64,000 bases of DNA. Origin: Streptomyces sp. F001 (GTDB lineage Bacteria; Actinomycetota; Actinomycetes; Streptomycetales; Streptomycetaceae). Both the position numbers and the translations under genes were made by a program. A model generated the notes under the pieces. That model ran no database searches. It saw only the letters and a list, made by a program, of their open reading frames with translations, and was not told where the DNA came from. Positions 41,693 to 54,245 of the stretch are shown here, in pieces; position 1 is the stretch's first letter, and each line of letters begins with the position of its first letter. The stretch is taken from the NCBI RefSeq assembly GCF_004187715.1, contig NZ_QZWF01000007.1:62001-126000 (forward strand), given 5' to 3'.

Positions 41693-44311
41693 CTACCGCA
41701 TCAACACCCCCGCCCCCTCCACCACATCCTCCGACGGCACCGCCACCAGCCCCAGCTCCGCACTCGTCGCCAGCAACCGGTGTGCGGGCAGGATGCGGAC
41801 CGTGTAGCCGTACGGCCCCGTGCGGTCCAGGGACAGCGGGCCCTCGTACATCCAGCGCCCCTCCGTGTCGGGGCCGCCCGCCGGTTTCAGCGGCACCGTC
41901 GCGGCATCGGCGATGCGGTCCTCGGGGTCCACCCGGCCGGAGACGGCCTGGACCTCGATGTCGTCGGGGGCGAGGTCGCCCAGGGCGACACGGACGCGGA
42001 GGGTGAGGGTCGTGCCCAGCTCAGCCGTTGCCGTGGTGGCGGACGTTTCGACGTGGTCGACCCGTACCGCATGCCAGGACCTGCGCAACCGGGCCTTCCA
42101 CCGGGCGAGTTCGCGCGCCGCGTCCGGGCCCATGGTGCGGTGGGCGCGGGCTGCGGGCGCGTACAGGCGCTCGACGTACTCGCGGACCATGCGGCCGGCC
42201 AGCACCTTGGGGCCGAGCAGGGTGAGCGTCTGGCGGACCATCTCGATCCAGCGGTCGGGCAGGCCGCCCGGGCCGCGCTCGTAGAAACGCGGGGTGACCC
42301 GCTGTTCGAGCAGGTCGCAGAGGGCGGACGCCTCGATGTCGTCGCGTCGGTCCGGGTCTGTGCCCACGCCGTCCGCGGTCGGGATGGCCCAGCCGAAGTC
42401 GGGCTGGAACCACTCGTCCCACCAGCCGTCGAGGACGGAGAGGTTCAGGCAGCCGTTGAGGGCCGCCTTCATGCCCGACGTGCCGCAGGCCTCCAGCGGG
42501 CGGAGCGGGTTGTTCAGCCAGATGTCGCAGCCGGGGTAGAGCTTCTGCGCCATCGCCATGCCGTAGTCGGGCAGGAAGACGATCCGGTGGCGTACGCGCG
42601 GGTCGTCGGCGAAGCGGACGAGTTCCTGGACGAGCCGCTTGCCGCCGTCGTCCGCGGGGTGTGCCTTGCCGGCCACCACGATCTGGATCGGGCGTTCCGG
42701 GTGCAGCAGCAGGTCCATCAGGCGGTCGCGGTCGCGCAACATCAGCGTCAGGCGCTTGTACGACGGGACGCGGCGGGCGAAGCCGATCGTCAGAACGTCC
42801 GGGTCGAGCACGCCGTCGATCCAGCCCAGCTCGGCCGTGCCCGCGCCGCGTTGCCGCCAGGAGGCGCGCAGCCGTTCCCGTACCTCCGTCACCAGCTGCT
42901 CGCGCAGGGTGCGGCGCAGCTCCCAGATGTCCTGGTCGGGGATGTCCGCGACGGCGTCCCAGCGGTCCGAACCGCCGCCGCTGAAGGCGTCCTCGGCGCG
43001 CCCTACGCCGATCTGCCGGGCGCCGAGCCGGAACACCTCGGGGGCGATCCAGGTCGGGGCGTGCACGCCGTTGGTGACGGAGGTGATCGGCACCTCGTCG
43101 GGGTCGAATCCCGGCCACAGTCCGGAGAACATCTCCCGGCTGACGTTGCCGTGCAGGAGGGAGACCCCGTTGGCGCGCTGAGCCAGACGCAGACCCATCA
43201 CGGCCATGTTGAAGAGGTTGGGTTCGCCGCCGGGGTAGGTCTCCATGCCGAGCCGGAGGATGCGTTCGACGTCGATGCGCGGGAGTTCGGCGTCGGGGCC
43301 GAAGTGACGGGCGACGAGTTCGCGGTCGAAGCGGTCGATGCCGGCCGGGACGGGGGTGTGGGTGGTGAAGACGGTGCCCGCGCGGACCGCTTCCAGCGCC
43401 GAGTCGAACTCCAGCCCGTCATCGGAGAGTTCGGCGATCCGCTCCAGGCCGAGGAAACCGGCGTGGCCCTCGTTGGTGTGGAAGACTTCGGGCTCGGGGT
43501 GGCCGGTGAGCCGGCAGTACGTCCGTACCGCCCGGACCCCTCCTATGCCGAGCAGCATCTCCTGGAGCAGCCGGTGCTCGCTGCCGCCGCCGTAGAGCCG
43601 GTCGGTCACGCCGCGTTCGCCGAGGTCGTTCTCCTCGACGTCCGAGTCGAGCATCAGCAGCGGGACCCGGCCGACCTGGGCCAGCCAGATCCGGGCGTGC
43701 AGGAACCTGCCGCCGGGCAGGGCGAGGGTGACCTGGGCGGGGGTGCCGTCGGGCTCCTTGAGCAGGGCCACCGGCAGCTCGTTGGGGTCGAGGACGGGGT
43801 AGTGCTCCTGCTGCCAGCCGTCCCGGGAGAGGGTCTGACGGAAGTAGCCGTGCCGGTAGAGCAGCCCGACCCCGATCAGCGGTACGCCGAGGTCGCTGGC
43901 CGCCTTCAGATGGTCGCCGGCCAGGATGCCCAGGCCGCCGGAGTACTGGGGCAGAGCGGCGGTGATGCCGAACTCGGGTGAGAAGTAGGCGACGGCGGCG
44001 GGGAGTTCACCGGACTGCGCCTGGTACCAGCGGTCGCCGGTGACGTAGTCGTGGAGATCGTCGGCCACCGTGGTGAGGCGGCGCAGGAAACGGCGGTCCT
44101 CGGCCAGCTCGGTGAGCCGCGCGGGCGACACGCTGCCGAGCAGACGTACGGGATCACCGCCTGATGCAGCCCACCGCTCCGGATCGACGGACTGGAACAG
44201 ATCGCGTGTCTCCGTGTGCCAGGACCAGCGCAGGTTGCGTGCCAGGTCGCTCAGCGGGCGGAGGGGGTCGGGGAGAACGGGTCGGACCGTGAATCGACGG
44301 ATCGCCTTCAC
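41693..44311 (-). CDS. glgP: Alpha-glucan (glycogen) phosphorylase
   Basis: 872 residues from GTG 44311, with GAGGTGG upstream. The N-terminal DUF3417 segment (PLSDLARNLRWSWH) is typical of this actinobacterial/archaeal glgP type. The active site includes FHTNEGHAGFL, VWPGFDPDEVPITSVTNGVH-like residues and the PLP lysine K615 in GTSGMKAALNGCLN. It releases glucose 1-phosphate from glycogen ends. In Mycobacterium and Streptomyces the gene neighbours glgE. Divergent from the subtilisin gene. Confidence 0.95.
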   Translation of the reverse strand: MKAIRRFTVRPVLPDPLRPLSDLARNLRWSWHTETRDLFQSVDPERWAASGGDPVRLLGSVSPARLTELAEDRRFLRRLTTVADDLHDYVTGDRWYQAQSGELPAAVAYFSPEFGITAALPQYSGGLGILAGDHLKAASDLGVPLIGVGLLYRHGYFRQTLSRDGWQQEHYPVLDPNELPVALLKEPDGTPAQVTLALPGGRFLHARIWLAQVGRVPLLMLDSDVEENDLGERGVTDRLYGGGSEHRLLQEMLLGIGGVRAVRTYCRLTGHPEPEVFHTNEGHAGFLGLERIAELSDDGLEFDSALEAVRAGTVFTTHTPVPAGIDRFDRELVARHFGPDAELPRIDVERILRLGMETYPGGEPNLFNMAVMGLRLAQRANGVSLLHGNVSREMFSGLWPGFDPDEVPITSVTNGVHAPTWIAPEVFRLGARQIGVGRAEDAFSGGGSDRWDAVADIPDQDIWELRRTLREQLVTEVRERLRASWRQRGAGTAELGWIDGVLDPDVLTIGFARRVPSYKRLTLMLRDRDRLMDLLLHPERPIQIVVAGKAHPADDGGKRLVQELVRFADDPRVRHRIVFLPDYGMAMAQKLYPGCDIWLNNPLRPLEACGTSGMKAALNGCLNLSVLDGWWDEWFQPDFGWAIPTADGVGTDPDRRDDIEASALCDLLEQRVTPRFYERGPGGLPDRWIEMVRQTLTLLGPKVLAGRMVREYVERLYAPAARAHRTMGPDAARELARWKARLRRSWHAVRVDHVETSATTATAELGTTLTLRVRVALGDLAPDDIEVQAVSGRVDPEDRIADAATVPLKPAGGPDTEGRWMYEGPLSLDRTGPYGYTVRILPAHRLLATSAELGLVAVPSEDVVEGAGVLMR

Positions 44312-44634
44312 ATGCCACCTCGTCACGTGCGGAGGAGGACGCACGGCGGTGTGCGTCCCGTCATCGATATCGACGGTAGTGGTTACCCGGGGTCACCGTG
44401 GCCGACTCCTGGGGGAGCGTCCGCTGTCCGGCCGGTCATGCCCCAAGCAGACCGAAATCCGCCGCAACCTTCACTCGTCCCCCATAGCCGATATGGCCGA
44501 TTCCGCCCCCACAGGCCTCCTTGTGGCGCTTCACACCGCACGAGAGGCTGCCAACCGGCGTACCGGCCGGCGAGCGGATGCACGCGGTCGCCGGCGGTTG
44601 CCGTAACACCGAGTCGAGGAGGGGAACTCGGACC
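44312..44634. other. Divergent intergenic region glgP / subtilisin gene
   Basis: 323 bp with promoters for both genes. GTCATCGATATCGACGGT (44367-44384) holds an AT-rich palindrome (ATCGATATCGA) about 60 bp before glgP, a possible operator. No other strong structure; the small open frames here have no ribosome sites. Confidence 0.4.
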
Positions 44635-45837
44635 ATGGCACGGACGCGAACACGACGTCTGCGCTGGGCGGGTGGCCTCACCGCGGTGACATGTGCCGCG
44701 GTGTTTTCGGCCACCGTACCGCCCGCGCAGGCCGCGCCGGAGGGGCGGATACTCGGCGCCGGAGAACCCGGCGCCGTCAGCGGCAGCTACCTGGTGACAC
44801 TGAAGGGGGGAACGAAGGCTCCGTCGGCGGCCGGAAAGGGAATCGCCGAGAAGTACGGGGCGAGAATCAGCCACACGTATGGCACGGTCCTGAACGGCTA
44901 CGCGGTGCGGGCCGGCGAGAGACAGGCGAAGCGGCTCGCAGCCGACCCGCGCGTCGCCTCCGTCACCCAGGACACCCGTGTGGTCGCCGACCACACCCAG
45001 AAGAACCCGCCGTCCTGGGGCCTGGACCGCATCGACCAGCCGAACCTGCCGCTGGACAAGAGCTACACCTGGCCGGAGTCGGCGGGCAGCGGAGTGACGG
45101 TGTACGTGATCGACACCGGCATCCGCATCTCCCACAAGGACTTCGGCGGCCGGGCCGGTTACGGCTGGGACTTCGTCGGCGGCGACAGGTCCGCCGGGGA
45201 CGGCAACGGACACGGCACGCATGTCGCCGCGACGGTCGCCGGTAAGAGCTTCGGCGTCGCCAAGAAGGCCAAGGTCGTCGCCGTACGGGTGCTGGACAAC
45301 GCCGGTTCCGGTACGACCGCGCAGGTCATCGCCGGTATCGACTGGGTGACCCGGCACGCCCGCAAACCGGCGGTCGCCAACCTCAGCCTGGGCGGCTTCT
45401 ACAACGCCCAGCTGGACGCCGCCGTACGCACGTCCATCGCCTCGGGCGTCACGTACACCGTCGCGGCGGGCAACGACGGCCTCCCCGCCGGTCTGTACTC
45501 CCCCGCGGGCGTACGGCAGGCGATCACCGTCGGCGCCACGAGCCGCACGGACGCCCGGGCGTCCTTCTCGAACTACGGCTCCGCACTGGACCTGTTCGCC
45601 CCGGGCGTGGCGATCACCTCCGCGTCCCACAAGAGCAACACCGGCACGGCGACCTTCTCCGGTACGTCGATGGCGTCGCCGCACGCCGCGGGCGCGGCCG
45701 CGCTGTATCTGGCCGGCCATCCGAAATCCACCCCGGCGCAGGTTTCCAAGGCGCTTGTGGCGGGGGCGGTTTCCGGCAAGGTCTCCGGGCGCGGCCTGGG
45801 TTCACCGAACAAACTTCTCCAGGTACCGCGGTCGTAG
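44635..45837 (+). CDS. Secreted subtilisin-type (S8) serine protease
   Basis: 400 residues. ATG with GAGGAGGGG about 10 nt upstream. Sec signal (ARTRTRRLRW, hydrophobic core, PAQAAPEG), inhibitor-I9 propeptide (GSYLVTLKGG, YAVRAGERQAKRLAADPRVASV), then the catalytic triad in VYVIDTGI (Asp), GNGHGTHVAA (His) and FSGTSMASPHAAG (Ser), with oxyanion Asn in AAGNDG. Proteinase K-like group. Function is extracellular proteolysis. A clean hairpin ends the transcript. Confidence 0.95.
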   Translation: MARTRTRRLRWAGGLTAVTCAAVFSATVPPAQAAPEGRILGAGEPGAVSGSYLVTLKGGTKAPSAAGKGIAEKYGARISHTYGTVLNGYAVRAGERQAKRLAADPRVASVTQDTRVVADHTQKNPPSWGLDRIDQPNLPLDKSYTWPESAGSGVTVYVIDTGIRISHKDFGGRAGYGWDFVGGDRSAGDGNGHGTHVAATVAGKSFGVAKKAKVVAVRVLDNAGSGTTAQVIAGIDWVTRHARKPAVANLSLGGFYNAQLDAAVRTSIASGVTYTVAAGNDGLPAGLYSPAGVRQAITVGATSRTDARASFSNYGSALDLFAPGVAITSASHKSNTGTATFSGTSMASPHAAGAAALYLAGHPKSTPAQVSKALVAGAVSGKVSGRGLGSPNKLLQVPRS

Positions 45838-45865
45838 CGCCACATTCCAGCCATGACGGCAGTAT

Positions 45866-45892
45866 CGGCCCCGTTCGTCTCGAACGGGGCCG
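45866..45892 (+). terminator. Terminator of the subtilisin gene
   Basis: CGGCCCCGTTCG, TCT loop, CGAACGGGGCCG: a perfect 12-bp stem, 28 nt after the stop. A second small hairpin CCCACCC-N5-GGGTGGG at 45941-45959 lies in the glgE upstream region and could be regulatory. Confidence 0.88.
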
Positions 45893-46053
45893 GTCTTGTG
45901 CGTAGACATACGCGTGAGTAGTTAACAAAGTGCCGGATTGCCCACCCGAACAGGGTGGGAAGGCTCCTGCGGTACGCCCCCACCGGCACATCCCGCACGA
46001 CCCACCTCCCTACAGCCATCCGCCCACCCACGTTGACGCGGACAGGAGCGGTG

Positions 46054-48164
46054 ATGCCCGCCACGCACCACTCGTCAGCACCCCTGACATCGAGCCCCGA
46101 AAGCAGCACCGAAAGCACCGAGGCACAGCCCGTGCGCCCCGTCGACGCCGGCCGGCCGGTCCCGGAACCGGCCTCCGCGGGCGACTCGACCGCCGTCGGG
46201 CGCATACCCGTCCTCGACGTCCGCCCGATCGTCCAGCACGGCCGCCGGCCCGCGAAGGCGGTGACCGGGGAGACGTTCGAGGTCTCGGCGACCGTCTTCC
46301 GGGAGGGCCATGACGCCGTATCGGCCAATCTCGTACTGAAGGACCCGGACGGCCGCCCCGGTCCCTGGACGCCGATGCGCGAACTCGCTCCCGGCACCGA
46401 CCGCTGGGGCGCCACCGTCACCGCCGGTGACCCCGGCCTGTGGACCTACACCGTGGAGGCGTGGGGCGACCCGGTCACCACCTGGCGGCACCACGCCCGG
46501 ATCAAGGTCCCGGCCGGCATCGACACCGGCCTGGTCCTGGAGGAGGGCGCGCGCCTCTACACGCGCGCCGCCGTCCAGGCGCCGAGCAGCGCACGGCGCG
46601 TGCTTCTCGCCGCTGTCGCCGCGCTGCGGGACGAGAACCGGCCCGCCGCCTCCCGGCTGGCCGCCGCGTTGACGCCGGAGGTGGACGGTGTGCTGGGGCG
46701 GTATCCGCTGCGGGAGTTGGTGACGGCGTCCGAGCCGTTGCCGCTGCTGGTGGAGCGGGAGCGGGCGCTGTTCGGGTCGTGGTACGAGTTCTTCCCGCGC
46801 TCGGAGGGCACGCCGGAGTGTGCGCACGGCACGTTCCGCACCGCCGCGCGCCGGCTGCCGGTGATCGCCCGGATGGGGTTCGACGTGGTGTACCTGCCGC
46901 CGGTCCACCCCATCGGGACCACCTTCCGCAAGGGCCGCAACAACACCCTGTCCCCTGCCCCGGAGGATGTGGGGGTGCCGTGGGCGATCGGCTCGCCGGA
47001 GGGCGGACACGACGCGGTGCACCCGCAGCTGGGCACGATGGAGGACTTCGACTGGTTCGTCGACCGGGCGCGGGCGCTGGGTCTGGAGGTGGCGCTGGAC
47101 TTCGCGTTGCAGTGTTCGCCGGATCATCCGTGGGTGGACAAGCATCCGGAGTGGTTCCGGCACCGCCCGGACGGGTCGATCGCGTATGCGGAGAACCCGC
47201 CGAAGAAGTACCAGGACATCTATCCGATCGCGTTCGACCGGGACATGGACGGTCTGGTCGCGGAGACGGTGCGGGTGCTGCGGCACTGGATGGCGCACGG
47301 GGTGCGGATCTTCCGGGTGGACAATCCGCACACCAAGCCGGTGGTGTTCTGGGAGCGGGTGATCGCGGACATCAACCGCACGGATCCGGATGTGGTCTTC
47401 CTGGCGGAGGCGTTCACCCGGCCGGCGATGATGCACACCCTGGCGCAGATCGGGTTCCAGCAGTCGTACACGTACTTCACCTGGCGCACCGGCAAGCAGG
47501 AGCTGACGGAGTATCTGACGGAGCTGTCGGGTGCGGCGGCGGCCTACATGCGGCCGAACTTCTTCGTCAACACGCCGGACATCCTGCACGCCTACCTGCA
47601 GCACGGCGGCCGGCCGGCGTTCGAGGTCCGCGCGGTCCTCGCCGCGACCCTGTCGCCCACCTGGGGGGTGTACTCGGGCTACGAGCTGTGCGAGAACACG
47701 CCGCTGCGCGAGGGCAGCGAGGAGTACCTGGACTCGGAGAAGTACCAGCTCAAGCCCCGCGACTGGGAGACCGCCGAACGCGAGGGACGCACCATCACCC
47801 CCCTCATCACCAAGCTCAACACCATCCGGCGGCAGAGTCCCGCCCTACGCCAGTTGCGGGACCTCCACTTCCACCATGCGGACCAGGAAGCGGTGATCGC
47901 GTACTCCAAGCGGACGGGATCGAACACGGTTCTGGTGGTCGCGAACCTCGACCCCCACCACACCCAGGAGGCCACGGTCTCGTTGGACATGCCGCAACTC
48001 GGCCTGGACTGGCACGAGTCGGTGCCGGTGCGCGACGAGCTCACCGGCGAGACCTATCACTGGGGCAGGGCCAACTATGTGCGTCTCGAGCCGGGCATCA
48101 GGCCCGCGCACATCCTGACCGTCCTGCGACCGTCCACCCCGCAGACCGGAGGGTCACCCACAAC

Positions 48165-48168
<4 letters not shown>
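46054..48168 (+). CDS. glgE: Alpha-1,4-glucan:maltose-1-phosphate maltosyltransferase
   Basis: 704 residues from ATG 46054 (AGGAG 5 nt upstream). GH13_3 family. The nucleophile is D423 in FRVDNPHTKP and the acid/base E452 in FLAEAFTRP; recalled Streptomyces coelicolor residues are 29 lower, so this protein has an N-terminal extension rich in Ser, Thr and Pro. It transfers maltosyl units from alpha-maltose 1-phosphate to glucan chains with release of phosphate. First gene of glgE-treS-mak-glgB; the stop overlaps the treS start by 4 nt. Confidence 0.97.
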
Positions 48169-49868
<1,700 letters not shown>

Positions 49869-50055
49869 TGATACCGTTACGACGTTCTGTTCGTCAGAAC
49901 CCGAGACCGCCGGGCGGGTGGCTCGGTTACCAACTGCGCGCGCTCGTCGCGTGAAACCTTGCCGAGCGATCGGACAGGACACGCCGCCTCGAGCGGCGTG
50001 AACGCCAATGGTTCCGGCTCCGCAACTCGCCGGTGGCGGCCACCAGCCGCAATCA

Positions 50056-50085
50056 AGGGCGGGGCGGTTTTCACCGTCCCGCCCT
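50056..50085 (+). terminator. Hairpin between treS and mak
   Basis: AGGGCGGGGCGGT, TTTC loop, ACCGTCCCGCCCT: a 13-bp stem with one G-T pair, in a 267-bp gap. It suggests that mak is partly uncoupled from treS, either by termination plus a promoter further on or by attenuation. The rest of the gap shows only a CGCCTCGAGCGGCG dyad at about 49983. Confidence 0.65.
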
Positions 50086-50135
50086 GGGCACGCATCAGTC
50101 ACACCCCGCCCTCCACGGGGAAAGGACGCGACGCC

Positions 50136-51548
50136 ATGGCGGAAACCGTCACACCTTCCAGCACCACAAGTCCCGGTCTCCTCGCGTCACTGGACCCCCT
50201 GCTGCGGGAATGGCTGCCACGGCAGCGCTGGTTCGCGGGCAAGGGGCGTCCGGTCACCGGGTTCTCGCTGGTGGCGGCCACCGAGCTGTTGCCGGCCGGG
50301 GGGAAGCTGGGCCTGTACCACCTGCTCGTCCAGGTCCATCAGCCGCTCGCCCACGGCACCGGCCCCGGTGACTGCTACCAGCTCCTGATAGGTGAGCGCG
50401 AGGCGCTGCCGCCCCGGCTGGCGCCCGCGCTGATCGGCCATGTGACCGAGGGGCCGCTCACCGGACGCACGGTGTACGAGGCCCTGTACGACCCCCGGCC
50501 CGCCGAGCTGCTCCTGGAGGCGCTGCGCACCCGGGCCCACATCGGTGGCCTCCGCTTCGAACGGGACCCGCGGCAGGAGGTACGGTCCGGACTGATACCC
50601 CGCGCGGTGACCGCCGAGCAGTCCAACTCGTCGGTCGTCTACGGAGATACGTTCATCCTGAAGCTGCTTCGCCGGATCGTGCCCGGCGTCAATCCCGACC
50701 TCGAGCTGCCGCTCGCGCTGGCCCGCGAGGGCTGTCCGCGGGTGCCGGCGCCGACGGCGTGGCTGCGGGCCGAGCTGTCCGGTCAGTCGTACGTCCTCGG
50801 CGTCCTCCAGCCCTACATCCAGGGCGCGGCGGACGGCTGGGAGCTGGCGTTGCGCGAACTGGCCAAGGGTGAGGACTTCGCCGCCGAGGCGCGGGCGCTC
50901 GGGCGCGCCACCGCCGAGGTGCACACCGCGCTGGCCCGCGCGCTGCCGACCGTGACGCTGGGCCACCTCCAACTGCGCTCGATGGTCGACGGCATGCTCG
51001 AGCGCCTCGACGCCGCCGCACAGGCGGTACCGGCGCTGCGGACCTACGCGCCCGGGCTGCGCTCCGCGTTCCAGGCGCTGGCCGATCTGGCGGCCGAGGG
51101 CCACACCTGGACCGCCCAGCGTGTCCACGGCGATCTGCACCTCGGGCAGTGCCTGCGCTCCCCGGCCGGGGCCCCCTCCCACGCTTTCGGCAGTGGGGGA
51201 GAGTGGTCGCTGATCGACTTCGAGGGCGAGCCGGCCCGGCCGCTGGCCGAACGGCGGATGCCGCAGCCGACCGTGCGGGACGTCGCGGGGATGCTGCGCT
51301 CCTTCGACTACGCGGCGCACTCGGTCCGGCCGTCCGTGCCCGGCTGGGCGGAGTCCTGCCGGGCCGCGTACTGCTCCGGGTACGCCGAGATAGACGGCCG
51401 CGATCCGCGCAACGACCCGGTACTGCTGCGGGCCTACGAGACCGACAAGGCGGTCTACGAGGTCGTCTACGAGGCCCGGCACCGCCCGGACTGGCTCCCG
51501 GTGCCGCTGTCGGCCGTGCGGCGCCTCGCTTCCTCCCACCTGACCTGA
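50136..51548 (+). CDS. mak: Maltokinase (Pep2/Mak)
   Basis: 470 residues. The N-lobe begins REWLPRQRWFAGKGRPVTGF, a maltokinase signature, with ILKLLRRIVPGVNPDLEL carrying the ATP lysine. The C-lobe has the APH-like catalytic loop RVHGDLHLGQCL and the metal motif LIDFEGEP, followed by KAVYEVVYEARHRPDWLPVPL. It makes maltose 1-phosphate from maltose and ATP for GlgE. Anomaly: a palindromic 30-bp element inserted between the catalytic loop and the LIDFEGEP strand adds about 13 residues (SPAGAPSHAFGSGGE) in frame, right at the active-site hairpin. Confidence 0.95.
   Translation: MAETVTPSSTTSPGLLASLDPLLREWLPRQRWFAGKGRPVTGFSLVAATELLPAGGKLGLYHLLVQVHQPLAHGTGPGDCYQLLIGEREALPPRLAPALIGHVTEGPLTGRTVYEALYDPRPAELLLEALRTRAHIGGLRFERDPRQEVRSGLIPRAVTAEQSNSSVVYGDTFILKLLRRIVPGVNPDLELPLALAREGCPRVPAPTAWLRAELSGQSYVLGVLQPYIQGAADGWELALRELAKGEDFAAEARALGRATAEVHTALARALPTVTLGHLQLRSMVDGMLERLDAAAQAVPALRTYAPGLRSAFQALADLAAEGHTWTAQRVHGDLHLGQCLRSPAGAPSHAFGSGGEWSLIDFEGEPARPLAERRMPQPTVRDVAGMLRSFDYAAHSVRPSVPGWAESCRAAYCSGYAEIDGRDPRNDPVLLRAYETDKAVYEVVYEARHRPDWLPVPLSAVRRLASSHLT
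51172..51201. repeat. Palindromic mini-element inside mak
   Basis: CCCCCTCCCAC, GCTTTCGGCA, then GTGGGGGAG. The stem is about 8 bp with one G-T pair. The same C-rich arm, TTCG-bearing loop and G-rich arm pattern occurs in the ABC exporter element at 32405-32494. In frame. Confidence 0.7.
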
Positions 51549-51576
51549 TCACACCTTCTCCTAGGAGGCTCCGCCC

Positions 51577-54111
<2,535 letters not shown>

Positions 54112-54171
54112 CCGGGCGCATGCCCCGATCGAGGTCGACCGGCCCACCCCCAACCGACCGAGATCGACCGG

Positions 54172-54206
54172 CCACCCCTCACCCGACCGAGTCGGGTGAG
54201 GGGTGG
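54172..54206. terminator. Bidirectional terminator between glgB and the HelD-like gene
   Basis: CCACCCCTCACCCGAC, CGA loop, GTCGGGTGAGGGGTGG: a perfect 16-bp stem. A second hairpin, CTGGGGG-CGGAG-CCCCCAG (54221-54239), follows before the helicase stop. Upstream, 54128-54187 has two diverged copies of a roughly 33-bp GATCGA...GACCGGCC...CCCGACCGA unit. Confidence 0.92.
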
Positions 54207-54245
54207 GCATAGGCCGGGGTCTGGGGGCGGAGCCCCCAGCGGCGG

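Noticed and set aside
46440..48164. Upstream part of an 1142-codon frame over glgE
   Set aside because: It is the out-of-frame shadow of glgE that happens to run into treS; glgE motifs are in the other frame.
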